A stretch of 64,000 bases of DNA from Nematopogon swammerdamellus (GCA_946902875.1 OX336343.1:18523596-18587595); one strand, 5' to 3'. Shown: positions 11,767 through 25,800, counted from the first letter of the stretch. Program-made: numbers and translations. The notes: a model not told the origin generated them from the sequence alone.

Positions 11767-12555
11767 TAGGGCTGCCACCTTTAAAAAATTGCAGACCCGG
11801 AGTATTCAGGAAATTCAAAATTTGGGTGAGTATCTGATTAGCGGGAAATAGATCGAACATTGCTGGTATGCTTATTGTGTCGGCCTAGATAAAAGATGAA
11901 TTATAGTGAAAGAATTGTTTGCGGGAAATCCGTAGTTTCGGAGAAAAAAATATTTTTAATACAAATAAAATTTTCGATTTTTTTTTTAAATGCACCAAAA
12001 AAATTTTTTTTAATAGGAATTTATGTAAAAACGTTATGCGCCGCCTCAACATTAGGTTAAGTTATAAATTAACCCCGGTTATTTTTTTTAAACCACCAAA
12101 ACATTCACCCATACTACTTCCCTGGTTTTTACATACATTTATATTGAAAACCAATGTTTTGGTGCTTTAAAAAAAATTCTTTTGTATGAAAATTTATGTT
12201 GTATGGGAAAAAAATTTTTTTCTCCGAAACTACGCAAAAAACTTTTAAATTTTCAGAGGTTTCGTTAATTAATGTATGGCGCGTCCTATTCGTCCGAAGT
12301 CCACCCACTCCGCTCCGATCATTCAGTTCAGTGATTCAGTCAGTCAAGCCGAATTCACCGCTCGGTTCGACTCGAGCGGCGGGCGAAAGCCGGCTTTCAC
12401 TGACGCTCGCGACGACGACGACGACGCGACGTGCGTGCGTTCCACGCACCGCCCGCCTGGTCTGACCCGGAGAAATACGATGTTAACCCGTAGCCCGGAT
12501 ATACACCATTCAAAACCGTAGACTCCGGGTCAAACCCGGAGGGGTGGCAGGCCTA
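11767..12555. mobile_element. non-autonomous hAT element nested in a SINE
   Basis: 789 bp with inverted termini TAGGGCTGCCACC and TAGGCCTGCCACC, fitting the hAT pattern YARNG. It is flanked by an exact 8-bp duplication GTGGTAGG (11759-11766 and 12556-12563). The interior has a second inverted pair ('gtagtttcggagaaaaaaat' near 11930 and its complement near 12218) and a CpG-rich stretch (12270-12470). There is no transposase. The open frames at 11919-12521 lie entirely inside it. Confidence 0.8.
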
Positions 12556-12590
12556 GTGGTAGGTGATGTAGCCAACCGTGTCAGTAAAAA
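12556..12590 (+). mobile_element. 5S-type SINE, right part
   Basis: Continues the interrupted SINE ('gatgtagccaaccgtgtcag') after the hAT element. It begins with the second copy of the 8-bp target duplication. Confidence 0.7.
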
Positions 12591-12999
12591 TATATTATTA
12601 TCCAATCCTCTTCTCAATCTCATACCTTAACATGGAATATTCATATAAATCTGAGTGACTTGAGCCTGGGCTTATCATAATGTACATAGCACAATCAATG
12701 TAGGCGTAATTCATAAAATCCAGCATAAACAACAAGTGAGATGATCTTCAAGTGTTAGAATTTATTTATTTCACGCATAAAGCATCTACTAGGTATTACT
12801 CCACAGTCCACATTATGTACGAGTGCGTCGTTCTGCCAAACTTTGTGACAGTTTGTTGGCGGGATCTACTGGTGTCACTTTTCATTAACGTATTGAGCAC
12901 GGGCACATAGTAGGTAACAGTATGTATATGTGTTAAAGCGCAGCACCACTAAAAATATGTTTCGCCAGAATAAATAGTTACGGCTAGGTGAACAGACGA

Positions 13000-13135
13000 C
13001 CTAGAAAAGGTCGGGAGTGGATGTGGATGGATGGAAGAGCGAAAGACCGCGTGTGGTGGCGTGCCTTGAGAGATGTCAATGTCCAGCAGTGGACCGATAT
13101 GGGCCGACGACGATGATGATGATGATACACCAAAT
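13000..13135 (+). mobile_element. RTE-like LINE 3' end with (GAT)n tail
   Basis: The translation has '...RVWWRALRDVNVQQWTDMG' followed by a (GAT)n run, the usual 3' end of RTE-type elements in moths. A reverse copy is at 50440-50535. Confidence 0.6.
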
Positions 13136-14958
13136 TAGGTAAAGTCGAACTAAACACTTCCTAACGTTTTAGGAATCGGTAAGGTTGATGCTCTCAATAC
13201 AGAATTTGTCACGATTTGTTTATGCATTTGTAACGAGATCTGCTAAAAGTCAGCGTCGCGATTACACTGAGTACCATATCAACTCCAACTGTACAGATTC
13301 CTTTCCGTTCGTTCATGAATCTGGGTCAAAAAATAAAAGATTTCGTTCGAGACACGATTCGTTGTATTTAGAAGATGTCAATGATTATATATCATATATA
13401 TTGTATATATTTATATATATATATGTATGTTTCTCCATTTATTTGTATTTGTGTTTTATTATCTGTTTAATTATATGTCTATATTTTATCATCCATCATT
13501 CATTTATTTCTTCTCTGCCACTCCACACTTTTTCATAATAACCCAAAGGTTGGCTGGGGGAGAACGCCTACGGTGTTAAGCTGTACCTTTTGCAAAAAAC
13601 ATTTCAAGTGCAATAAATATATTTTGATTTGATTTGATGATATCAGCATGCACAGATAAGATAATAATGACTAGATGCCATCACGTGGCTCTCAAGAGTC
13701 CTCTGTACTGCCGAATAGTCCGACCAGCGACTTAACTTAAATTACGAGTTCTGTGCTCATTCAAAAACTTAACCTCAGGCCCACTTCAACTATGATCTTC
13801 CTAAAGCTGTACCATGTGGATGAGAGTTTGCAGACGAGGAGGAACTAATCAAACAATTTAATACACGAAAACTGGTGATTCAAAGTGTTTTATTTTAGAA
13901 GAACGATTATAATGTTTATACATTGAGAGTATAAGCCCGAATGAAGGAAAAGGTCGGTGACAGAGCTTTTATAGCCGCGTAAAAAGTGTCACATGGGATT
14001 TGAAAACACGGTGTAGCGAACATTGGCAAAATATCCTCACACCCTCTGCCGTACGTGTAAAGATCATCGCTATAACTGTAAACCCTTGTGCGTCCAATGT
14101 GTGCTTGGTACACCAGAATGTTTGCAGTACTCAGCCAAATTAAACTCATAAATGCTTTGGATATCACAGGATTCTTGTCTATTTTCCTTCCAAATGCAAT
14201 AAACTGGTCTGGTCTGGAAATAACTAACAAAGTTGAATTTTCCCGCCTTTACGTTATGATTGTTTCAGCTTCCATGTTTATGCGATTATTCAGTTTTATG
14301 GCGTACACTACACATTCCGATCGGAATTCCCTCTTGTTCGCTCACATTGTTCCTTACTGGTTTACACTTTACGCTCGAGTCATTTCGCAAAATTTTTCTT
14401 TGAAATTTATTTCTATAGTGCCTCTTACTGCTCCTTGTATTTTTGTTTTCTGGAATCGATTGAACTGCAGAAGAGATAATTTTACGTCAATATTTAGACT
14501 ACAACGATTGTGCTAACCCAATTGTTGTTTATTGTTTATTGGGAATTCTTTAAGGAAGTAAGTCTGCACTCGAACTTATCACAATTTGGAACCCGGTTCT
14601 ATTACACCCAAGAAGAAGAACCGGCAAGAAACTTCGCAGGGCAACACGCATAGAATTCTTTTCATTTATAATAGAAGAGTATCATTAGGGTAATTTGAGA
14701 GAAGTTCTCTCAGAGAACCCTACGGACACAGCTATATCAATACTAAATTTAGTGACTAAAATTGCCGTTTTCACCATCTCGATTAACTCATTCAGTATTA
14801 TGTCAGTAAAAGTGACATTTATCATATACATTTAACAGGAGTCTACTTTTTACGGAAGGTGGTGAAATTAGTCGCAAGTGAGTTATTTCTTGAGTAGCGA
14901 TTACCGATGACACCTACAAATGACAGAAAATACTGAAATACGTTCTCATGACTCTTTG
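13136..14958. other. intergenic sequence, no confident gene
   Basis: Contains an AT-microsatellite-rich region (13380-13500) and open frames on both strands at 13916-14516. The minus frame (13916-14230) is followed 20-30 nt later by AATAAA in its own direction. Its upstream frame is broken and no family could be named, so it is not called. Confidence 0.35.
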
Positions 14959-15315
14959 TCAGCCTCGGTAGCTCATTAGTGCGGTTGGTTGACTGTAGGT
15001 CGTGATCATAAGGACAGGGCGCAGTCAATACTTGGACGGGTGACCGCTCGACCGTTGGGTTCGGTTTCCACGTAACACTGAAGTTTCCTTCCCTTCTTAC
15101 CTTACTAGGTGGTAACCCGCCCGGATCAAACCGCACTGAATGAAATGTTTGTCGAAACGGCCATGCAAATAGTTCGTGTTTTCCGTCCAGTTCAGTGTAG
15201 CCGGCACGACGACGACCGAACGGAAGCAGTGACATAGCACCTAGTTCACCAAGGTGTTATGGGCTGACATCACGGATGTGTAGAGTAGATGATGTACCTA
15301 GGTAACCGTGTCATT
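14959..15315 (+). mobile_element. 5S-type SINE, diverged full-length copy
   Basis: Starts 'tcagcctcggtagctcat' and ends 'aaccgtgtcat'. The 5S-like segment is degraded ('caatacttggacgggtgacc'). Confidence 0.75.
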
Positions 15316-17499
15316 TTCGATATTCCCAATGTAAAAGATTTGAAATTAATTCGCCAAACACTGAACACTAACGGTGAAATTCCACATTGCATATTATGAT
15401 ATTACGTAAATCAGAGATTGCATTCGCTTATTTGTTGAAGATTTTACGCGAGAGAAGAATTTACACAAGATTGCTTTTAACGAATGCAAAGACTTTCACG
15501 ACGACGCCGCGACCTCTCGAGTTAGTCACAAGGATCTCTCGACTACTTAACGAACATTTTCTAATTTCTCAACTAATTCCGCAGAGTCGTTGGCAGTTCC
15601 GAGCTCCCATACAATTCTAGCACAATGTAAACCTTTGTTCTTGACTATAATCGAAGGAACTAGTAAACAACGAACTAGTAAACAATTAGGTGTTCTGTAA
15701 GTAAAGTTTACTATTATAGAGACAGTATCAATACCGGCCAACGCAACGTGCCGACGAGCATGGATGAAAAACATTATGTGTGTGGAAGAGGCGTCAAATG
15801 TGTTTTAGGACCGTGGCACGTGCAAATTCATCGCGTCTGCCTACGTCGTTTGAACATATACGTGACGTTATAAATGTACCTATCTATAAATTAGAGATAA
15901 ACAACTGCTCCATTTCCTGATTCGCATGCAATGCAAGCAAATGCAATGTTTATATACGGTGGCTGGCTACTTTATCCAGTATTTGCGGTCATAACTCCTC
16001 AGCACGCTTCCCTGACCGCAAACAGAACTCACGAGGACGCAGTTCTGTGGCACGTGTGATCCCATCGGATATCTAGGCCTTCTCTATAGGAACAACAGTA
16101 GTCTCATATCAAAATATCATATCATATCTTTGATCAGTGATAAATTTATTCCAGACGAAATTATGTACAGACTCACCATCGTACATCCCAGAAGCCTGCT
16201 GGCAATAAGATCGTGTAGCTAGTTGCCAAAGTTATAAAATTGAGAATGAAGGGATATTCAAAAATTTTACTTTGCATTAACTAGATAGATAGACTATTGG
16301 AACAATAATCGAAGTATCCGGTCTAGAGCGTAAATATTCATAAACGGATTATACCAGACAAGTGTGGACACGGAAGCATGTGGAATCTGAAATATGGAAG
16401 TAGAAGGACTAGGCTATATAAACAACGTTTAAAGTGGACCTGGGAAAATCGTTGGGTGAACTAAAAATGTAATTCAAAGAGATCATAGGAAATGACAACA
16501 ATGTCAACTCATCTCATAAGTCGATACAATGACAATAAGAAATGAGCTCATAGTTTTCTTCACGTAATGAAATTCTAACAGCTAATAATCGTCTCGACTT
16601 TGTTGCTCATTGAGTTGCTCAACGTATCTTCGATATAATTACCGAGAACTTTACAACGTGCGCCTGCCTGCTGTATTACCATATAATAGAACTCTCGTTG
16701 TCGTTATGATACATGTCAATTAGTTTTATCTATCATCAATTGATGTGCTTATCAAGCCAATTACGATGGACACATTAATTGGTTGTCTGATAATCAAGAT
16801 TGCGTGTCTCTTAACGTGCTTTGTAAAATGTTGGTAAACAAGTTCAAAGCTCGATACATTTCCAGATCTAATCACGGCACCCTGAGACGACTAGTCTATA
16901 TCCGTCCATTCAACATATCTGCAACCTATGACATTGTAAACTAATGTTTCTTATTTATATCGTTCGACCGCTAGCAAGTCATTACCTCCATGTCGTTTAT
17001 CTTTCTTGGAGCCTTTATGTCGCTGGTTAATACAGTTATACTCACAAAAACTTCAACAAGAAAATGATGCACGATGTCTCCATACTTTTACGTAAACATT
17101 CCATACTTACAGTGTCCTTCATTATTCATTATATGTATAGGTACGTACGATCGTCCAGCCGTAAGTAGCTTTACTTTGCTGTGTCGTCTCATGATCATAC
17201 TCATTAATTTATCAATTTGCAGATTCAATTCTGTTCTCTGGATAGAGAATCCACCACAACACAAACACGAAATTGGGATCGGCATATGTGTGTTCCGTCT
17301 GACCAGTGCGGTGCGGTGATGTGTGGTGTAATGGTGATGGCGGCTCCGCATGTGTGGAAGATCTTTTCGCCAATCAAAAAATAGATTAGTATCGCTCGAA
17401 GCTGCGAGCAGGCAGCCAAGATTCACCGACGTACATACTCGATTAGATGATAGCTATAAGTAGAGTGTGCTTGTGGACGTTTTCACATGTGTTTCTTAA
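15316..17499. other. intergenic sequence upstream of gene 1, no gene seen
   Basis: Short open frames (15387-15774, 17074-17426) lack protein character. No repeat family was recognised. It may hold regulatory DNA for gene 1, but nothing specific can be pointed to. Confidence 0.35.
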
Positions 17500-18072
17500 A
17501 CATCCGCCCGTTTTAACTTCAGTATTGGGCCAAAACACGACAGGAGTCCACGCTCTGTCGCCCGACGCTGTATAATCATACGCACTTGGTGAATTCCTCG
17601 GCTTTGACGTGTCGAGGTGAGTCTCCGGACGGAGTGATTTTCGTCGCACCACAGCGACGGCTGAAGGACGATGGTGGTCAAAGTGATCGTGAAGTATTAT
17701 GACTTCAAAGAGGTGTTCAGTGAGCGGTCTACCGACGTCCTGTTGAGCGTTAGAGCGGAGAGGATCCTGTGATAGTCGCGTGCGCAGTTTTGTGTCGCTT
17801 CTAGATTCTAGCGAGGTGTTGTTTAGTGCGTTTCGTGAAACCTTTGTGTCTGATAGCTTAAAGGTGTTAGTCCCAGGTGTATTTCAGTATTTTCTATCAT
17901 TATTATAATATCTCAGCAGCCGAATTCTCGGTTCACTGATTCCACATAGAGGTTGTTAAAAGATCCAAGTGCTCATCGTAACTAGACTCTACGGCGAGCG
18001 CATTCGCAAGGAGTAAACATTCCACGTCGGCACAGTATCCCGCTCAACTTCTACAACCTGCAGAGACTGAAA
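17500..18072 (+). promoter_or_regulatory. probable 5' UTR / promoter region of gene 1
   Basis: Richer in CpG than its surroundings, free of repeats, and directly upstream of the first coding exon. An arthropod initiator-like TCAGT lies at 17717-17721, with no convincing TATA box. The sequence 'acctgcag' at about 18056-18063 could be a 3' splice site, in which case the promoter lies further upstream. Confidence 0.3.
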
Positions 18073-18194
18073 ATGGCGGACAAGATGGCTGACAAGATGT
18101 CGGGCCTAAAGAGATGCATCAGTCAAGTGTCGATGTTGATGATGGGCAAGGCGACCAGCTCGGGGGAGACGGCCTGGAGAGAGGAATGCATAAA
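18073..18194 (+). CDS. Irk: gene 1 exon 1 (N-terminus)
   Basis: Starts at an ATG in good context (gaaaATGg). It begins [11 protein letters not shown], so three in-frame ATGs lie in the first nine codons. It ends in ATA-AA before GTACGT and contributes two bases to Lys41. The phase fits exon 2, but with no other homology this remains a prediction; a different first exon is possible. Confidence 0.6.
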
Positions 18195-21100
18195 GTACGT
18201 TCTATCATACACATCACAATCACTTAATGATGAGATCACTCAAGAAACAGTCACAACCGACTGTACGCATGTAAACATGGAATGCTTTGACAATCAAATA
18301 GTGTTTTGAGTAGTTATAGTGGTCTAGGATGTCAGCATTAAGTTGGAAATGCTCAGCTCACTTAAAAAGGAAAAGCTAAATACAGCACTTTCAAGTGATA
18401 ATGATCGCACACTTCTCGTAATGCTGGAATAACTGCCTGGATTGCGTAATCAATAATTACGGTACTCGATTTTCTCGGAACAGTATGCAAGGTTTGATCG
18501 AGATTAAAACATCGTTAACCTTAATCGTATCAACTTTGCGGTTCGCACTTCTTACGGAATGCGAATCGTTTTCCGTTTTGCGGTAAAGCGTAAGTAGTAC
18601 GAAATTAATCATAATTCATAATATTAAGTGGATCCCATCGACTTCGAAAACTTTATTTTTTCCACATGGAAATTTTTGTATCAGACATGCTTCGTCGAAC
18701 ATTTATGGAAACGATTACGGCTACTTCTCAGAAAATACGCAACTAGTAGAAAAAACGATAACATACAGAAGAGAGTTTCAAAACAACTGGCATGTTCCAA
18801 AACAAAGAAAGACGACGAACGTAAGTGCGGAAACCTGGCGTCTTAAACACAACGGTCGTGAATACACATTCAGTTATGAGTTATGAGAGAATATTTCTGC
18901 GCGTGATATTCGTCTATCGGTAGTGGCACTTGTAGATACCAGTCTACACAAGACAACTAGACAATGTGGTTAATTTGACATGGCACCTAGTTCACCTGGT
19001 GTTATGGGCTGACATCACGGATGTAGAAAACCGTGTCAGTTTCCATAAAAAAAAATTATAGGTCAAAGTTGGATGCGAACATACTATTTATAATTTAAAT
19101 TTAATTTATTGTTATGTATTAAATCAATCCCACAGGCAACTTAAGACAATAAAACATAAGTACCTATATAATATAATATATATATATAATATAAAACATT
19201 ACATTACAAAAAATAAAATACATTATAAAATAACTACTGGCAACAAGCCAATAAATTGGCCTCCGATCTTCTCAATAAAGCAATAATATTTAATCTTTCA
19301 AGAACGTTGAGAATTGAGATGTTAAACGATCCATAAATACTTAAAATAACCAATAGGATCATCGTAACACACCTCATAATAAAATCTCATGCTGAAAATC
19401 TGCTGATCTCATATCGGTCTCAGCTCAGATTACACTCGAACACACTCGCTGCATTCTCACGCAGAACAACCAGATTTCATATCCAACATTTATTCTCATT
19501 TCATATTGCAAAATTTCAGTAAGTAAATTTCGAAGAACTGTTTTACCATCTTCCTCGCCATTCCCGATAGTTACTGTAAATGCAAGTGTGTTTCCCGATA
19601 CTTTCAACCTGGGAGTCTTCAAACGTCGTATTAACAAACTGGATAGCGCTTCCATAGTCCGCAAATCTGTTGTGTCTCTCTAGCTAGGTGTGGTTTCGCG
19701 AGGTTAGGTTATGCTGTTATGCTGTTAGGTAGATTATGCTGTTTCGAGTACTGCTGGCCCTCGGCACATCCACCCATACATATTGGTTTAATAAAGAAGA
19801 TAAATTGCATGACGTCATTAAAAAGCTCAGGAAGTACATAAAGTAATGCATGCACATAGTTGCAGAGCACTTCTGAATTGAAAATTATACACGTGCGTGA
19901 CCACTAAAATACCGCTATTTGACACATGAATGCCATATCAATTTAACCACTCACGAGTTTATCAATCCATGTTATCAACCTCTGATATACTAGCATGTGT
20001 CAACTCTTCCACATATTGAGGGAGTCTTATCTAGTTTATAGCTTTATTTGCAAACAGTATAGAATATTTGCGACAACGAACTACGGAAAGTTTCGCAAAC
20101 AGCACAGATGGTTGCTACTAAATATGTATAAAAATAACTTAGATATCAATGGCCTTTGGTGTCAACGTCTTGTTTATGTCAAACATCGATACTCTACGTT
20201 GATATTTTAAAGAGTTGCTTGACATTAAACGATAAGTAATTCAATTTGGGTGTTATTATAAATATTATTGTCGAACGATACTTTAAAACTTAAAAGCATT
20301 CATTATCTCCTTTCCAGATATCGACAAGCGAGATACGCATCCCGGCGGGTCCGGAAACGAGTCATCTTCAAGCACGGCGACTGCAACGTTGTACAATGGA
20401 ACATCGACAAGAGACGCAGACGCTACCTTCAAGACATCTTCACCACCCTCGTCGACGCCCAGTGGCGCTGGACTCTGCTGGTCTTCGCTCTCAACTTCCT
20501 CTTGTCCTGGCTGTTCTTTGCTTTCGTCTGGTGGCTCATCATCTTCACACACGGCGACCTCAACCCCGAGTCCTGGCCGGCCAATACAACCTTCACCCCC
20601 TGCCTCTCCAACGTCCAGACATTCACCGCCTGCTTCCTCTTCTCCGTGGAGACCCAACACACCATCGGCTATGGGGGCAGGACCACCAACGAAGAATGCC
20701 CCGAAGCCATATTCGTCATGTGTCTCCAGAGTATTGTCGGAGTTTTCATACAAGCCTTCATGGTAAGAATTTTGTTTTGTTTTTTTTTTCTTATTCCTAG
20801 TAATGTTAATTAAATGGTCAGGCCGGCATGGCATTCGCAATTTTTGTGCAACACAGAATGTTCATGGGCATCGTTAGACACCTATTTAAACGATAACACC
20901 TATTTAAATAATAGTTGAAACGATGCCACATGCCGCGCTTTCCATAAAAAAATCTCTGTAAATCTGAAAAATTCGAAGGTCATGGACACTAACAATAGTT
21001 AATAAATCTAAAATAGTTTGAACACTCGGAAAGTGTTCACATATGATTTATCGGTCGTTAACGTAAATTAAATCATAAAACAGGTTTCACAACCGACACT

Positions 21101-22784
21101 CTCGGTATTTTACAGGGATTAAATTAGTTTTACCACACAACTTAGCTTTGGAGAAATATATGAATTAAACAGCAATTAAGATCTCAAATCATTATAAGAC
21201 AAATATTTAGCTCCGCACTTTCAAATATCGCAAAATTGTGATATTGTTTATCTACATATACTAATATTAGTATCTCTTAAGGGGAGCACTCACTCATTCT
21301 GGATCAGCGCCAAGTTCGATGGATATTTCGTATGCCAGACACACACTTGATAAAAAAAAACCAAGACTTTAAGATCCAGAATACGAGTAGGTACATGCAG
21401 AAGATAATTAGATATTAGCGTGGTTCTATTTTAAAGTATGAGCGTAGTTACCGACTCTGGATCCTTGAGAAGACAGTTCAAAATAAACAGATGTCATTTC
21501 TAAATAAATATTGTGTTCTATAATCCTCACATTGACTTCATTCGATCGAGCATCGTATCAACGTAATGTGTAAAATCAGTGTTTTGTTCGTGGGAACACT
21601 TCTTTTATTTAGATTTGCCTATTGTCAGTATCCAAGACCTGTTACTGTTAATGTTATAAAACTCTTTTCAGTTTCGATGAGATACAGCGACAGAACAAAA
21701 TGCAATAAGGTCGTTCTAATTTTAGGTCGGAATCGTGTTCGCAAAGCTATCTAGGCCGAAAAAACGGGCCCAGACTCTTCTGTACTCTCGCAACGCCGTC
21801 ATTTGTCTCCGAGACGGACAACTATGCCTCATGTTCCGAGTGGGGGACATGAGAAAGTCGCACATTGTGGAAGCGCATATCAGGGCGCAAGTTATCCGTC
21901 GTAAGGTACATTATTCCGTCAAAGGATTTACTGGTTAGTTATGGGGATTCAGACACTTGCACGCCACACCCCTCCACACTTGTGCGGAGCGAGAGTATCC
22001 TCTCATCTCTAACCAGTAATCGCGGAACACGTCGACGATCCTAATCGAAATTTCGAGATTTAGACAAATGAAGAACTTCTCTCGATGATCGTCCACGATT
22101 TCCCGTTCAGTTTTGAAATATATGTTTCAAAACTTTATTTTATTTTTTCTGTTTTCCATAGGTGGGTCTAATATTTGCAAAGCTGGCGCGAGCAAAAAAG
22201 CGTAACACGACACTGCTATTCTCGAGGAACGCTGTCATTTGTTTGAGGGACGGGGAATTTTGCCTGATATTTCGGGTCGGGGACCTTCGCAAGTCGCACA
22301 TTCTGGAGGCACACGTTCGTGCCCAGATTATATGGAAGAAGGTACATCTTATATTACTTAAGTTGAGCTTATGCTTAGCTTTCTGCATCCCTGTAGACGT
22401 ATGTTCAAACTAATAAGTTTAAGAATCTCTCGATCATCTTAACGATGAATTGTGAAAGATCGCCAACGACTTCCCAGATGTATGATGTCCTAAAAGAGAT
22501 ATTTACAGAAAAGTTGTTCCTTCTTCAAAAAGTGAACTGTACAATGTTTTCAATTCTTGGCATTTATTTCTTCAAGTGTGGCTTCTCTGTGCTTACGATC
22601 GGTATTGTTATTTTAGATTTGACATTATATTGTGTCGTGTTGTCGTGCTATATAATATTAGACCCGTCTTTGGTTAATTTTGCTTATTGCTTGCTACCTA
22701 ATTATTATTTTCTCAACGCATGGTATTATTGTTACTGCTTTTGATTGAAACTTTTAACTTTCAGCATAATTTCTTTTTGCTACT

Positions 22785-22820
<36 letters not shown>

Positions 22821-25800
22821 TTTTTATGGAAACTGACACGGTTGGCTACATCACCTACAACATCCGTGATGTCAGCCCATAACACCGGGTGAACTAGGTG
22901 CCATATCAGTACTTTCCTTCATTTCATGTCGGCTACACTGAACGGGACGAAAAACACGAACTATTTATATAGGTAGCCGTTTCGACCGACGTTTCATTCT
23001 GTGCGGTGGTATCAACCCGGGCGGGATAAACCCTACCACCTAGTAAGGTAAGAAGAGAAGGGACCTACAGTTTTACGTGGAATCCGAATCACGGTCAGCC
23101 TCCAACGGTCGAGCGGCCATCCATCCAAGTACTGACCGCGCCCAGGTGTTCTTAACAACAGTCGACCGACCGCACCACTGAGCTACCGAGACTGATGTCC
23201 AACTCCAAGTGAATATCTTCCGAATATCTTATAAATTTTCCACCCTATGCATAAGACATAAAACAGTAATTTAAAGATTGGCCCAATTTCTAGAGAGATT
23301 AGTTGGTAGACTTGGCTATGTTCATGATATCGAAGTGGATCCAACCCACATCACATCCAGATGACGTAAAAACCTACGCAATAGATGAAGCAAGATAGTG
23401 TCCCCACATTTAGACGGGCTAGGTGACCGTGGGACTTGAAAATTGTGACAACACATAGTAGTTCCCAGTGACGCCAAATAAATTATTAATAAATAAATTA
23501 TTCTGCGATCCGGCGTCATTCGGAACGAATGTATACGGAGAACAAGGAACTGATGCATTGATCTCACTACAGTACATCGCTTCTGATATTTATGTTGTTT
23601 AGAATATCTTCTCAGCAAAACATAATATGTTCAAACATTCTAAAAACTAAATATAGGTAATTATATAGAAAATTTACCTTGAAATTATCTAAACATATTT
23701 AATAAATCTCTGCACAATAAATATACAAGAAGGCATACGAAGCGAAGAAGTAACGAACAGTCTATCAGAAGAATTTGCAAAACAAAGTGCTTTTAAACGT
23801 ACGATTTGTAACAGAAACAATAAAGTGGGTACCGTAATCTGGGTTACTGAATATATGAATGAGGTAATGATATAGAGGTACCTAACTAGTTTTAAGATGA
23901 TGTGGGGTGTAATGTATTGTATCTATCTAGTCCTTGCAAATAGTATTATGAAACATGACACCTACGCAACTCAATCAATAAAACAGGTAATGTTATTCTC
24001 ATTAAATAAACTTGTGTGGGCTCTGTAATTATTTTACAAATCACATTAATTATTAGCTAAGCAAACATCGAGATTTTGTCTTTAAATATCGATTAAAATA
24101 CAAAAATATTGTGTAGGTACTTACCTGAACAGCAATACTGCGGTACTCCTGATGATAACCTTGAACTGACTGTTTGGTTACATTGGTTTTAAATAAAACT
24201 GATTCAGAACAGAAATAATGGACGAATTAAGAATCAAAGAGTTGTCACACAATTTGTCATCATTAAATCTGCTGTTATTGCTGTAAATGTAGATAAAATG
24301 AACTGATTGTAGCATGTCGGAAACGAGCAATTGTTGGAATCAGCCAAATTGAGTAAATCCTCTAATGTGACTCGCTTGAACCAATTACAATAGAAATACG
24401 TACTAATAACCCATGTGCGGATGTGCACGCATTTGTACATTATGTACATGTACCGTATACATTTAACTTATGAATTAATAACGCCATGTTCCTATCGGAA
24501 CAGTTATGAACGATTTTCATCTTATTGGTCCTAGTGGCTCTACAAGAGAACAAGAGAAAATATCTTTTAGATTTTTGAAGGATCATTCATCTGGCATTTT
24601 TTTTTATTCTTTAAGTTTGAAATATCAAAAAGTACAGTCGGCTCAATATAGTTTTTTCATCATTTTTGTTAATTTTAACAGGTTTCCGAAGATGATGAAT
24701 CTGACAAAGTAAGACAACACGAACTATTTAATTCCGTATATTTTGCTTTCTAATGCTTCTAAAATAGAAATAGTTTTGTTGTCTTGATAAATGTCTGCTA
24801 ATTTTATGAAGTCCATATTATTACTAAATAATGTACTTAGCTTTGTTGGCTTTTAATTTTAACGTTCTATCTTCCTATGCATCAAATAAGCTTACACTAT
24901 AGAAATATGCAATCTAAACTTCCGTTCCTTGATTCAAACACGCTTTTCACATATCACATTGGGATGGAGCTAGTATAAACGTACGCTTTAGTTGTACATT
25001 TTCGTTTTACGCTACGTTTTCTTATATAATCTTTCTTAAGTGCTCTGACTTGTCCACATCTTCAGTGTAAATATTTTTCTCGCACTTCTAGTCAGTTTTA
25101 CATTTCGTTTATTGTCTTGTATTTCATTTTCCATTGTTATTTGTTTACATGATTCCCTCCTTCCATTAAGGTATTATAGTAATGGAATATCATTCAGTGT
25201 GCCCCGTGATTTGAGCTACAATCTTCTTAAGTTTTGCGAGAATACGAATCAAAATCGTCCTGTTTTCAACTTCGTCTTTAATTAAATTAAATTATCATAA
25301 AGTGTTTCAAATTGAAATATTTATACCTTTTAGAAATGGTAAATCTTGACCTCTCTCCCATTATCTCGCTATAGCGTCTCGTCCTTGCTGACTCTACAAT
25401 GAATTGTCTTATTCGATTTAAATTTAAAATTGAAAAATCATTGTTCCTTGTACTCTCGCAGAATCATTCTACAGATCGCGCCAGAACTTTATGTCCGTTC
25501 TGAATCTTATTCACCAATACTCGCTTTAACATCTCAAACTGTATGAATTTTAGCGCGATCTGTAGATTGCAAAATATCACAATCTGTATCAATATCCCAC
25601 AATTCCATATCAGTACATATGCTTTTAATGTCAATGAAGATTGTGTGTTTCTAAACAAATTGTTGTAGCTTTGAAGGATCTTTAGGATGATGGTATGCTG
25701 ACCGGGGGTTGCGTTTGCAGGTGACGCGTGAAGGCGAGGTGCTGCCTTTCTACCAGCAGGAGTTGAAAGTGGGAGCGGACGGCGAGGAAGACCGGCTCAT

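Noticed and set aside
12196..12521. Arg/Thr-rich open frames in a CpG-rich patch
   Set aside because: The patch is the interior of a non-autonomous hAT element, and frames on alternative phases are equally open.
13916..14516. Overlapping open frames of 104 aa (-) and 142 aa (+)
   Set aside because: Neither shows a recognisable domain, the minus frame is broken upstream, and the two overlap each other. The AATAAA after the minus frame is suggestive but not enough.
18628..18846. 72-aa open frame in gene 1 intron 1 as an extra exon
   Set aside because: No Kir similarity, starts with GTG, and has no supported splice sites with the right phase.
20283..20840. 185-aa antisense frame opposite gene 1 exon 2
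   Set aside because: Shadow of a GC-rich coding exon. The same applies to frames opposite 35199-35652 and within 47697-48759.
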